A stretch of 64,000 bases of DNA, from positions 124,001 to 188,000 of the forward strand of contig NZ_JADPKR010000064.1 in the NCBI RefSeq assembly GCF_023074055.1, given 5' to 3'. Origin of the DNA: Bradyrhizobium sp. 141 (GTDB lineage: Bacteria; Pseudomonadota; Alphaproteobacteria; Rhizobiales; Xanthobacteraceae). Every line of letters begins with the position of its first letter. Within the stretch, counting starts at the first letter, position 1. The notes under the pieces were generated by a model, which was given only the letters and a program-made list of their open reading frames with translations, was not told the DNA's origin and did no database searches. Both the position numbers and the translations under genes were made by a program. This document shows, one piece after another, positions 45,356 to 53,608 of this stretch.

Positions 45356-46782
45356 GCCTGCAAGACCCCTTCCCTCGCCTGCGCGGCAAGCGCCGTGCGG
45401 ATGCCGTCGATCTTGCCGTTCCGGTAGAACAGATTGTAGGTGTCGAATGGAATGATCGCGCCTTGCTCCGTCACGAAATGGATGCAGCTGCGCTTGACGT
45501 TGCCGACGCAGAAATTGAAGCGATCGAGGAATTGCACGATGGTGACGCGGAAGACGTTCTCGTAGGAGAGTCCTTCCGGCACTTCGAAGCTTGGCAGGCA
45601 ACACAGCAATTCGCAGACCCGCTCGCTCGTGTTGAGCGGCCCCGACGACAGCGAAAACAGGTCGACGAATTTCTCCCGCAGCATCGGATATTTCTCCGGG
45701 CTGATCGTATTGGGCATCACCGCGACCAACTGCTCCTGCGGAATCAGCGAGGTCAGCGGCAGCACCTTCTCGCCGTTGCGCAGGCCGTAGCCGATCGAGA
45801 TGCTCTCCGGGTTGCAGGGCAGCGGGATCATGTCCTTGTCGCCGAACACGCCGGTCTCGATCACGCGCTTGCGGATTTCCGACAGCATGATGCGGTCGGT
45901 ATTCTTGTCGAAGTTCTCGTTGCGGCCGGCGTCCTGCACCGGCTGCAGCGTGACCCCGCGCACGCATTTCCAGGTGAGCGCGTGGCGGACGATATCGCCG
46001 ATCTCGGCCTCGTTGACGCCGCGCTTGATGGTCGCGACCAGCGTGGTCGACACGCCGTAATGCTCGAGATTCTCCAGGGCCTGCTGGCGAATCTTGCGCA
46101 AATCCGCGCCGCGCAGGTTGATCAGCGCATCGCGCTGCAGCGAATCGAACTGGAGATAGACCTCCAGCCCGCGCTTGTTCTCGGCGAGCCGCGCCACGAA
46201 ATCCTTTTCGCGGGCGATGCGCAGGCCGTTGGTGTTGATCATGACGTGGCGGATCGGGCGGGCCCGCACCGCGTCCAGGATTTCGAAGAAATCCGGATGC
46301 AGCGTCGGCTCACCGCCGGAAATCTGCACCAGATCAGGCTCGCCCTCGCTTGCGACCAGCGCGTCCAGCATCCTCTCGACCGTTGCGAGCGGGGTGAATT
46401 TCGTTCGTGTTGGCGAGGATTCCGCGAAACAGACCGGGCAGGTGAGATTGCAGTGCTCGGTGATCTCGATCAGAGCCAGGCAGGAATGCTGCTCGTGGTC
46501 GGAGCAGAGGCCGCAATCATAGGGACAGCCGAATTCCGTGCGCTGCTGGAATTGCAGCGGCCGGTCGCCGGGCTTGATGAAATCCTTGCACAGACGCCAA
46601 TAGGCGGCATCCGTCGACACCAGCGTCGACTGGACGCCATGCTCCCTGCAGCGCTTTTCGTACCAGACCTCGTTGTCTTGGATCTGGATCTTGGTCGGCA
46701 CCAGCTTCAGGCAGGTTTCGCAAAGGGATTGGGTCTGGCCCCAGAAGATGTAGGGACGCGACTTACGCAACGGCGCGTTCAT
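45352..46782 (-). CDS. Radical SAM protein of the MJ0619/tetraether-synthase (Tes)-like family
   Basis: A 476-residue radical SAM enzyme. The SAM cluster motif CNLTCPVC (Cys111, 115, 118) is followed by the SAM-binding ISGGEPT at about 155-161. Upstream are two Cys/His sets: CETC with RCREHG (Cys21/24/45, His48), then GCPYDCGLCSDHEQHSC (Cys86/90/93/101). Further cysteines are at 323 (PLPCNPES), 390, 394, 395, 425 and 433. This CPYDCGLC-x-x-H arrangement is the mark of the archaeal group that includes MJ0619 and tetraether lipid synthase, which join lipid chains or methylate pterins. The bacterial role is unknown. It overlaps the Lgt-like gene by 20 nt. Confidence 0.9.
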   Translation of the reverse strand: MNAPLRKSRPYIFWGQTQSLCETCLKLVPTKIQIQDNEVWYEKRCREHGVQSTLVSTDAAYWRLCKDFIKPGDRPLQFQQRTEFGCPYDCGLCSDHEQHSCLALIEITEHCNLTCPVCFAESSPTRTKFTPLATVERMLDALVASEGEPDLVQISGGEPTLHPDFFEILDAVRARPIRHVMINTNGLRIAREKDFVARLAENKRGLEVYLQFDSLQRDALINLRGADLRKIRQQALENLEHYGVSTTLVATIKRGVNEAEIGDIVRHALTWKCVRGVTLQPVQDAGRNENFDKNTDRIMLSEIRKRVIETGVFGDKDMIPLPCNPESISIGYGLRNGEKVLPLTSLIPQEQLVAVMPNTISPEKYPMLREKFVDLFSLSSGPLNTSERVCELLCCLPSFEVPEGLSYENVFRVTIVQFLDRFNFCVGNVKRSCIHFVTEQGAIIPFDTYNLFYRNGKIDGIRTALAAQAREGVLQA

Positions 46783-47479
46783 GCACAGGTCTCGCTTTGG
46801 GGGCCGTCGCCAGCATGAATGCGGCGTAGAGCAGGATGGACAGCGACAGCAGGTGAAACAGGGTGAGGGGGCCGATCAGCGGGCCGTAGGGTTTGAGGAA
46901 TTCCCACAGAAAGCGTTGCGCTCCGTAATAGGCGAGCACCAGGTAGAAACCATTGGTGATCACAAAAGCATTCCGGTTCAAGACCGCCAGCACATAGACA
47001 AGCGCGAATACGGCCATGGCCGCGCTCTCATAGAGCTGCACGGGATGGCGCAGAACGCCGTCACCGAAATCATGGCCGAACGGCAGCGCGGTCGGCGTAC
47101 CATAGGTGAAATCGTCAAGGCCGGCGAAGTAGCAGCCGAGCCGGCCGATCGCGATGCCGAGCGCCAGCGGCAGCGCGAACCGCGCGCCGGTTCGGACCGT
47201 GATCCCTGCGGACCATTTGTAGAGCTCGATCGCCACGATGCCGCCAGCCAGGGCGCCCTCGACCGAGCGCGCAATGCCGCTCTGACCCGACAGCCACAGA
47301 TTGGCCGAGCCGAACAGATAGGCTCCGAGACCCGCACCGAACACCAGCGCGGCGATATAAGGCAGCTCGAAGGATTGCGCCGGAAACTGCAGGCGCTGTC
47401 GCGACAGCCAGTACACAGCGGCCGCCGCCGCCAGCCAGGCTGCAATGTCGAAGAGAGTGTGAAGGAAAGCCCCGCTCAT
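46763..47479 (-). CDS. Prolipoprotein diacylglyceryl transferase-like membrane protein (Lgt paralog)
   Basis: A 238-residue polytopic protein with about 7 hydrophobic segments. It keeps Lgt landmarks: GRLGCYFAG at 112-120 (family GR-x-GN-x-x-NGE), LRHPVQLYES at 143-152 (family RHP-x-QLYE) and RFLWEFLKPYG with Arg189 and Glu193. Against E. coli Lgt, the Asn after GR-x-G is Cys116, and the His of the HGG loop is Glu74 in EGALAGG. So it may use a different donor or acceptor. A true Lgt is presumed elsewhere. The start is the ATG at 47479. It is first in an operon with the radical SAM and small TM genes. Confidence 0.85.
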   Translation of the reverse strand: MSGAFLHTLFDIAAWLAAAAAVYWLSRQRLQFPAQSFELPYIAALVFGAGLGAYLFGSANLWLSGQSGIARSVEGALAGGIVAIELYKWSAGITVRTGARFALPLALGIAIGRLGCYFAGLDDFTYGTPTALPFGHDFGDGVLRHPVQLYESAAMAVFALVYVLAVLNRNAFVITNGFYLVLAYYGAQRFLWEFLKPYGPLIGPLTLFHLLSLSILLYAAFMLATAPKARPVHERAVA

Positions 47480-47530
47480 GCGGGGAGAGCATAGCACGGT
47501 ACGACTGGAAAAGCGCCGCGCATGACTGTG

Positions 47531-47679
47531 CCCTCTCCCCTTGTGGGAGAGGGCAGCTCCGCAATTTGCCACAAGCTCATTGGGGTGAGGGGTCTCTCGC
47601 GTCTAGGCGAGTTCGCGGATAGAACCCCTCATCCGACGCGCGCAGTGCGCGCGCCACCTTCTCCCACAGGGGGAGAAGG
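47531..47679. repeat. Intergenic repeat upstream of the Lgt-like operon (family F)
   Basis: CCCTCTCCCCTTGTGGGAGA at the left and CTTCTCCCACAGGGGGAGAA at the right, with inner GGGGTGAGGGGTCTCT and ACCCCTCATCC. It looks like the common Rhizobiales type of dispersed repeat. It sits between the operon start and the Crp/Fnr gene, so the operon promoter must lie in or near it. Confidence 0.75.
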
Positions 47680-47691
47680 AAGAACGGCTCG

Positions 47692-48456
47692 TTACCCGGC
47701 CTCCCGCTCCTCGGTCGGATAGACGCCGCGCAGCACCTCCTCGAAATGCATTTTCACCGCGTCGTTGCACAGGCAGGCGCGAAGCCTCAGGCCGTCGCGG
47801 CTGCGAACCAGAATCGATCCACGCCTCGTGTCGAGAATTCGTTCTGCCTTGAACGACTGAAGCACGCGGCTGGCATAGCTGCGGCCAACGCCGAGCAGTG
47901 TCGCAAGCTGCTCATGTGTCAGCGGCACGCTGCTCTCGTCGCCGGTCCGCTCCATCGCCGCCAGGATCCATTTGGCGGTCCGCTGCTCGATCGAATGGAT
48001 CGCGTTGCAGGCGGTCGACTGGAAGATCTGCGCCAGCATGCAATCGGCATAGCGGGCAAAGATGTTGCGCAGCGACACCGAGCGCAGCTTGGCCGCTTCC
48101 AGCTTGGCGACATGAATATGCGCAAACGGCCCGCCGAATTTCACGCAGATCCGGGTATAGGCCGGCAGGAATCCCTCGCTGACAATGCCGCCCACGGCGC
48201 CTTCGCGGCCGACCAGGATGGTCTCGACGTCGCGGCCGTCCTCGTTGGGGACGAGAAAGGTCGCGAGCGCCGGTCCGCACGGGAAGTGGACGACCTGAAC
48301 GTCGTCACCGGGATTGTAGAGCAGCTGGCTTGCCGCACGGTCCTCGACGGCGACGTGAGGCGCGAGCAGAGCGTAGTCCGCCGGGCTCAAACGCCTCAGC
48401 AGATTGTTGGCCGGCCGGCTCTCGACCTCAATTGTCTTGCTGATGCGCGCATCCAT
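47692..48456 (-). CDS. Crp/Fnr family transcriptional regulator
   Basis: A 254-residue protein with an N-terminal cyclic-nucleotide-binding-like beta barrel (about 20-150). A C-terminal winged helix holds VPLTHEQLATLLGVGRSYAS and RVLQSFKAERIL. It lacks the four-cysteine Fe-S signature of Fnr and an obvious cAMP-binding R-x-S motif, so its signal is unknown. It belongs to the group common in Bradyrhizobium that responds to redox or stationary-phase cues (inference). It lies upstream of the Lgt-like operon on the same strand and is divergent from the response regulator. Confidence 0.9.
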   Translation of the reverse strand: MDARISKTIEVESRPANNLLRRLSPADYALLAPHVAVEDRAASQLLYNPGDDVQVVHFPCGPALATFLVPNEDGRDVETILVGREGAVGGIVSEGFLPAYTRICVKFGGPFAHIHVAKLEAAKLRSVSLRNIFARYADCMLAQIFQSTACNAIHSIEQRTAKWILAAMERTGDESSVPLTHEQLATLLGVGRSYASRVLQSFKAERILDTRRGSILVRSRDGLRLRACLCNDAVKMHFEEVLRGVYPTEEREAG

Positions 48457-48634
48457 GATGAACCCCTATCTTCCCTCGACAGTAGCGAGTTCCGGCCGGA
48501 TCCTGTGTGCACAAGTGGACAGACTGGAGAACTGTGATGTGGTGGTTTCGTTCCGGGAACCCTCCGGTGCGCTGGGCGCAGGCATCGTGGCGCGGCTGTC
48601 CTGATCCGAAAACCTCCTGCTCCAAGTTGCGATC

Positions 48635-49015
48635 ATGTCACCCGTACCTCCCGATGGCTCTCCCTGTCCTGCCGACGTTCTGGTCGTCGAAGACGATCCG
48701 ATCATTGCGATCGATTTCGAGGACCGCCTGTTCGGGTTTGGGGTGACAAGCGTGAGGACCGTCGGGTCGGTGCGGCAGGCGCTGGGCGCCATCGCAAACC
48801 GTCCGCCCGACTTCGCGCTGCTCGATGTCGAGCTGACCCGGGAGACGAGCTTTGCGGTCGCCGAGCGGCTGGTCGCGCTGAAGATCCCGTTCGTCTTCGT
48901 CACCGGCTATGGCGCCGAAGCGCGCATTCCGCCCGAATTCGCCGGCCGGCCACGGTTGCAGAAGCCGTGTTCGAGTGACGCGCTGGAGGCGGCGTTACGC
49001 ACGCGCGGCGCCTGA
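48635..49015 (+). CDS. Single-domain response regulator
   Basis: A 126-residue receiver domain only. VLVVEDDPIIAIDFEDRL holds the acidic pair, FALLDVELTRETS holds the phosphoacceptor Asp, PFVFVTGYG holds the Thr, and RLQKPCSSDALEAAL holds the Lys. No output domain is present. It may act in a phosphorelay or a partner-switching route; no kinase is next to it. It is convergent with the exported protein at 49019, with only a 3-nt gap. Confidence 0.92.
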   Translation: MSPVPPDGSPCPADVLVVEDDPIIAIDFEDRLFGFGVTSVRTVGSVRQALGAIANRPPDFALLDVELTRETSFAVAERLVALKIPFVFVTGYGAEARIPPEFAGRPRLQKPCSSDALEAALRTRGA

Positions 49016-49018
49016 GGG

Positions 49019-49771
49019 CTAACTGCCGGAGCGGATGCAGAGCTCGGCGAGGTCGTTCTCAACGCCCTTGAAGTAGGTGTGCGGAAGCGGCGGCAGTGGT
49101 GATGCGAGCTTCTTGATCTCCGCGACTTGCGCAGCTCCCGCCTCCTCCGACAATTGCAGGAAACGTCTCAGCGCCTTCGACCGGCTCTTGCCGGCGAATT
49201 CGTCCAGCTTCTCCTCCGTGGTGTCGATTGGATTGAGACGGAGCACAGCCTCGTTGCCGGTGGCAGGCGGAGACACCGCTCCGAGCTTCACGCGGCTGAT
49301 TAAATTGTAGCGGTCGAAATGCTCGAAGATCAGATCCAGGATCTTGGCCTGGCGCAGCGGCTCTTCCATCGCCAGATAGCGCTTCACATCCGCATTGCCC
49401 TTCAGGCTTTCCAGCTCGGCCGCGCCGGCGAACGGGTTGTCCGCGATTTGCCGCTCGCTGCGCGCGAATGCGCTTTCCAGCATGCGCGTGCCCCATGTCA
49501 TGACGATATCGCGGCCGCGCGGCTCGAGCTGGTCGGCAGCTAGCCCCTTGTCCGTCAGGCATACGGGATCGGCGCTTGCGCGGAGCGATTTGCCGAGCTC
49601 GGCTGTCAGGGCCTTGCCGTAGGGCGATGCGAACGCCTCGCGCACCCGCGTGGCCTTGTCCTTGGTTTGCTCTTGGATCTGCTTTTGGGCCTGCTTTTGG
49701 GGCTGCGCCCATGTGGGCGAGGCCGCGCTTAGCAGGAGGACGATGACGATGGTTCGGCGACGGAACAGCAC
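49019..49771 (-). CDS. Exported hypothetical protein
   Basis: A 250-residue protein with a signal peptide (MLFRRRTIVIVLLLSAASPT, then WAQ) and a Gln/Lys-rich stretch (KQAQKQIQEQTKDKA). A helical body follows (EPLRQAKILDLIFEHFDRYN). I do not recognise a family. It ends 3 nt from the response regulator stop. The function is unknown. Confidence 0.75.
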   Translation of the reverse strand: MLFRRRTIVIVLLLSAASPTWAQPQKQAQKQIQEQTKDKATRVREAFASPYGKALTAELGKSLRASADPVCLTDKGLAADQLEPRGRDIVMTWGTRMLESAFARSERQIADNPFAGAAELESLKGNADVKRYLAMEEPLRQAKILDLIFEHFDRYNLISRVKLGAVSPPATGNEAVLRLNPIDTTEEKLDEFAGKSRSKALRRFLQLSEEAGAAQVAEIKKLASPLPPLPHTYFKGVENDLAELCIRSGS

Positions 49772-49882
49772 GGCTTCAACCCGAAAATGGTCCGGACGGC
49801 ATCAGGCCCGTGAAAATGTATGGGCCTGCAATGGTCGTTCGGGCCGGCCGGATGGTTCACCGCCGTCCGGCTGCGAGCTGGG

Positions 49883-51424
49883 TCACGCAAGCTTGGGATC
49901 GAGCGTCGTCGACCACAGGGCGACGTCGGTACGGTCGCGCAATGTCACAATCATCTGGCCGGACGCGCCGTCGATCTTGACGTGACCGAAGAATTGCATG
50001 CCGGCGGACGGCGGCAGGTTCTGGCTGTCCTGGCCCGGCGCCTTGACGAAGCGCACCTCAAGTCCAAAGGTGTTGTCGAGCGCGTTCGGACCGAAAGTGC
50101 CGGCATGCAGCGGGCCCGAGACGAATTCCCAGAATGGCTCGAACTCCTGGAATTGCGCCTTGTTCGGATCGTAATAATGCGCGGCGGCGTAGTGCACGTC
50201 GGCGGTTAGCCACACCGTGTTGCTGATCGGCGCCATCTTGATGAAGCGCAGGATGTCGGCGATCTCGAACTCGCGGCCGCGCACCGGGCCGTCGCCTTGC
50301 GCGAATGCTTCCGAGCCGCCCTTGGACGTGTCTGACACGACGAGACTGAGCGGCATGTCGGAAGCGATCACTTTCCAGGTCGCGCGCGAATTGAGCAGGC
50401 CGCGCTTGAGCCAGGCGATCTGGTCCGGGCCGAGGAAATAGCTGGCGGGGCCGTAAGCGGTTTCGACATTGGGGCCGTTCGGGCCGCGATAGCTGCGCTC
50501 GTCGAGCATGAACACGTCGAGATGCGGGCCGTAGGAGATCTGGCGATAGACCCGGCCGGGCTCATTGATGCTCTCGCGCAGCGGATACATCTCGTGGAAG
50601 GCACGCGCGCCGCGCGCGGCGAGCAGCGCGATGTCGCGCTCCTTGTAGGCGGCCGGCAACTCCTTCGACAGCGACCAGTTGTTGGTCACTTCGTGGTCGT
50701 CCCACTGCACGAAGATCGGCACCTCGGCATTGAAGGCGCGGAGATTGTCGTCGGTGAGATTGTATTTGTGCGCGGCGCGGTACTCGTCCAGCGTCTCGGC
50801 GACCTTGGCCTTCTCGGGGGTGGTGACGTTCTTCCAGATCTTGCCGTCGGCGAGTTTCACTTCGGATGCAATCGGGCCGTCGGCATAGATGGTGTCGCCG
50901 GAATGCAGGAAGAAGTCCGGCCGGTGCTTGCGCATCGCGGAGAAGGTGAACATGCCGCCGTCATCGGGATTGATGCCCCAGCCCTGGCCGGCGACGTCAC
51001 CGCCCCAGACGAAGCTGACATCGCGGCGATCGGCCGGCGCGGTGCGGAAACGGCCGACAACCGCCTCGCCCTCGACCGCGCTATGCGAGAGATCGCGGAA
51101 GCGGACGCGGTAAAAGATGTCCTGGCCGCCCGGCAGGTTCTCCAGCAACATCTTTGCGGTGAAGTCGCTCTCGGGGAGCGCGGCGATCGGCGGCAGCGCA
51201 CGGGCATCCCTGAACGTGTCAGTCGTCGCCACCTCGACCAGCATCTGCGCGGGTCGGTCTGTGCGCGCCCACACCACGCCGCCACTGGCCGTGACGTCGC
51301 CCGACTGTACGCCATGCGTGACCGCCGGCCGATCGGCCGCGCGCGAGAGATAAGGCATCGCGATCGTGCCGAGCGCTCCGGCGCCGGTGGCGAGAAAGCG
51401 GCGGCGGGAGAATTTCAAGTTCAT
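49883..51424 (-). CDS. Alkaline phosphatase D-type (PhoD-like) phosphodiesterase
   Basis: A 513-residue Tat-exported enzyme. The signal is NLKFSRRRFLATGAGALG. The N-terminal beta domain (TASGGVVWARTDRPAQM) precedes the calcineurin-like metal centre: FVWGGDVAGQG, FFLHSGDTIYADGP, FVQWDDHEVTNNW and VWLTADVHYAAAHYY. This is the PhoD Ca/Fe-dependent phosphatase type; phosphate scavenging is expected. The start is the ATG at 51424. It lies beside the TAXI gene, separated by a palindromic repeat. Confidence 0.93.
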   Translation of the reverse strand: MNLKFSRRRFLATGAGALGTIAMPYLSRAADRPAVTHGVQSGDVTASGGVVWARTDRPAQMLVEVATTDTFRDARALPPIAALPESDFTAKMLLENLPGGQDIFYRVRFRDLSHSAVEGEAVVGRFRTAPADRRDVSFVWGGDVAGQGWGINPDDGGMFTFSAMRKHRPDFFLHSGDTIYADGPIASEVKLADGKIWKNVTTPEKAKVAETLDEYRAAHKYNLTDDNLRAFNAEVPIFVQWDDHEVTNNWSLSKELPAAYKERDIALLAARGARAFHEMYPLRESINEPGRVYRQISYGPHLDVFMLDERSYRGPNGPNVETAYGPASYFLGPDQIAWLKRGLLNSRATWKVIASDMPLSLVVSDTSKGGSEAFAQGDGPVRGREFEIADILRFIKMAPISNTVWLTADVHYAAAHYYDPNKAQFQEFEPFWEFVSGPLHAGTFGPNALDNTFGLEVRFVKAPGQDSQNLPPSAGMQFFGHVKIDGASGQMIVTLRDRTDVALWSTTLDPKLA

Positions 51425-51460
51425 GAAGATTTGGCTCCGAACCCGAGCTCGCAGGAAAGT

Positions 51461-51568
51461 CCGTCATTCCGGGGCGCGCCGTCAGGCGCGAGCCGGAATC
51501 CATTTCTCCTCGCGTATGCGGCGCGATGGATTCCGGGCTCGATGCTTCGCATCGCCCCGGAATGACGG
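51461..51568. repeat. Long palindromic intergenic repeat, family C copy 3
   Basis: CCGTCATTCCGGGGCGCGCC at the left and GCATCGCCCCGGAATGACGG at the right, with inner GGAATCCATTTCTC and GATGGATTCC. It lies between the PhoD start and the TAXI gene end on the minus strand. Confidence 0.8.
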
Positions 51569-51614
51569 AAGCTATAGTGAGACAATGTGACGCAGTGATT
51601 ACGTGGGCAAGCCT

Positions 51615-53060
51615 TTAAGCGTTGCCGGCGGCCCTGAACTGCGCGCCCGCGCGCTGCAAATTCTGCGGCAGGCTGAACAGCACCGCCTTGCGGTCGGCGA
51701 CGGCGGCGTGGAATTGATCCAGCGCGATGTTGAAGGCAGTGAGTGCGGCTTCCTCGATCGCGCCGTGATCGAAGCAGCGCAGTGTGTCGCGCAGGATGTC
51801 GTCGGCCTCGGCCTGCATCTGGTCGAGCTCGTCGGTCGTCTCGCACTTGCGGGCCGCCGCGATCATGTCCAGCAGCCGTTCGCGCAGATGGCTGTTGTTG
51901 TCGCGCTCGTCTTTCTTCAGATAGCCCGCGAACCAGGCGCCGATCGAGCCCATGGCGGAGAGCGCCATCAGGCTCCACCAGATGTAATCGCTGTATTTGT
52001 CGAGGAAGGTCTTCTCCTCGCCGTCGACGAAGGCGGCCGCGCCGGGATGCACCGGGATGACCGCGTCCTTGTCGGTGTCGGGCGTTTCGATTTTCGCTGC
52101 GAGCGGGAATTCCGTCACCAGTTGCTGGCGCACGGCGAACAGCTGGCGCGTGAACGCCGCGATGGTGGTTTCGGACACGCCTTTGCGCGCCACGATGTGG
52201 TGCGAAAAGCTGATGGTCTTGACCTCGTCCTCCGGGCGGGCGGGCGAGCCGCCGTAGGTGCCGGCGGGAATCTCGGAGGCTTCGTAGACCGGATGGTTCT
52301 GCGCGATCGCATCCGCCGAATCGATCGCGAGGAAGTTGGGCGCACCGAAATCCTTGATGGAGGCGGCGATCGCATCCGCCGTGATCTTGCTGTTGACCGG
52401 GCCGGCGGCGAGATAGATGTCGGCCTTCTGGGCCTTGATCGCCTCGGCGACTTCGTTGGCCGGGAATTGCACGATCTCGACCTTGGCGGGATCGACGCCG
52501 TATTGCTGGAGGATCACCTTGAGCAGATTGACATTGGCCTGGGTGCGGCCGACCACGCCGATGCGATGGCCGGCGAGCTGCGAGATCTTGGTGATCTTCG
52601 GGCCCCGCTTCTTGCCTTTGCCCGGTACCGACCACAGCACCACGACGTTCTTGCGCAGGGTCGCGACCGCTTGCGCGTTCTTGGGCACGTCGAGATCGCC
52701 GCGCACGATGGCGAGATCGACCTTGCCTTCCGCAAGTGCATTGGCACTGGCCGTGGCGCCGTCGGTCTGGATCGGCCGCAGCCGCACCTGGCTCTTGGTC
52801 TGCGTGAAGGCCTGCGTCAATGCCTGCACGACCTTGACGTCATCGCTGTTGGCGGGCCCGACCGCGAGCTTCAGCGTCACCGGCCGCATCGCGAAGTAAT
52901 AGCCACCGGCGAGCGCGCCGACGATCGCAAGCACGAGTGCAAGGGTCACGAGCGCCGTCTTCCGCGCCGCGGATCGCGGCGAAGGCGGAGGGGGCGCTTC
53001 AGCCAGGTCCAATCCCCCGGTCATCGATCTCCCAAACAGGCGCTTCAGGCTCAGTTTCAT
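51615..53060 (-). CDS. TAXI family binding protein with two TM helices and a cytoplasmic tail
   Basis: A 481-residue protein. TM1 is at about 35-57. The TAXI-type TRAP solute-binding domain occupies about 60-350 (LKLAVGPANSDDVKVVQAL, VDLAIVRGDLDVP, HRIGVVGRTQANVNLL). TM2 is at about 359-381 (IWWSLMALSAMGSIGAWFAG). A cytoplasmic alpha-helical tail follows (about 382-481, SHLRERLLDMIAAARKCETT and onward). Normal TRAP binding proteins lack TM2 and the tail, and no TRAP permease gene is adjacent. It may act as a tethered receptor instead of a transporter part. Confidence 0.88.
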   Translation of the reverse strand: MKLSLKRLFGRSMTGGLDLAEAPPPPSPRSAARKTALVTLALVLAIVGALAGGYYFAMRPVTLKLAVGPANSDDVKVVQALTQAFTQTKSQVRLRPIQTDGATASANALAEGKVDLAIVRGDLDVPKNAQAVATLRKNVVVLWSVPGKGKKRGPKITKISQLAGHRIGVVGRTQANVNLLKVILQQYGVDPAKVEIVQFPANEVAEAIKAQKADIYLAAGPVNSKITADAIAASIKDFGAPNFLAIDSADAIAQNHPVYEASEIPAGTYGGSPARPEDEVKTISFSHHIVARKGVSETTIAAFTRQLFAVRQQLVTEFPLAAKIETPDTDKDAVIPVHPGAAAFVDGEEKTFLDKYSDYIWWSLMALSAMGSIGAWFAGYLKKDERDNNSHLRERLLDMIAAARKCETTDELDQMQAEADDILRDTLRCFDHGAIEEAALTAFNIALDQFHAAVADRKAVLFSLPQNLQRAGAQFRAAGNA

Positions 53061-53208
53061 CTTGGCCGGCGATTTACGCCCGCAATTGTAGCAAATTTCT
53101 TGTCCGGCGGGGTTACATCTCCGTCATGGTTAGCGGATGGCGGGAAATCCCCGTATGAACCCGGGGCGTCAGCACGGTGTTAGGGTAAAGTTCCCCTGAA
53201 GGACGGAG

Positions 53209-53508
53209 ATGACCATGGCAGAACGGCTCTCGGCGGAGGCGCGCAAGCAGGCGCTCAGCGGACTACCCGGCTGGAGCGAGGTTCAGGGCCGGGATGCCGC
53301 CATCGGGAAGACCTTTATCTTCAAGGATTTCAACGAGGCTTTCGGCTTCATGACCCGCGCCGCGCTGGCCGCCGAGAAGATGGATCACCACCCCGAATGG
53401 CGCAACGTCTACAAGACGGTTGAGGTGGTGCTGTCGACCCACGACGCCGGCGGCGTCACGGCGCTCGACATCGCGCTGGCCAAGACGATGAACGCGATCG
53501 CAGGCTGA
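53209..53508 (+). CDS. phhB: 4a-hydroxytetrahydrobiopterin dehydratase
   Basis: Dehydrates the 4a-carbinolamine formed by aromatic amino acid hydroxylases. The protein is 99 residues. [37 protein letters not shown] (the conserved HHPEW) and [15 protein letters not shown] are diagnostic. It starts at ATG 53209 or, six nt later, at 53215; both sit behind AAGGACGGAG. It is divergent from the TAXI gene. No phenylalanine hydroxylase gene is nearby. Confidence 0.95.
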   Translation: MTMAERLSAEARKQALSGLPGWSEVQGRDAAIGKTFIFKDFNEAFGFMTRAALAAEKMDHHPEWRNVYKTVEVVLSTHDAGGVTALDIALAKTMNAIAG

Positions 53509-53608
53509 GATCGGCCGACGTCTTGCAGGGGTCGGCTACATCCCCATCTTGTGATCAGCCGGGATGTGGCGATCCGCCCCTCCGGGCTGAACGGGGAGTT
53601 TATCGAAC

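Noticed and set aside
45356-45967. Upstream extension of the small TM protein frame
   Set aside because: Lies out of frame within the radical SAM gene, with no TM or Pro-rich character of the real protein.
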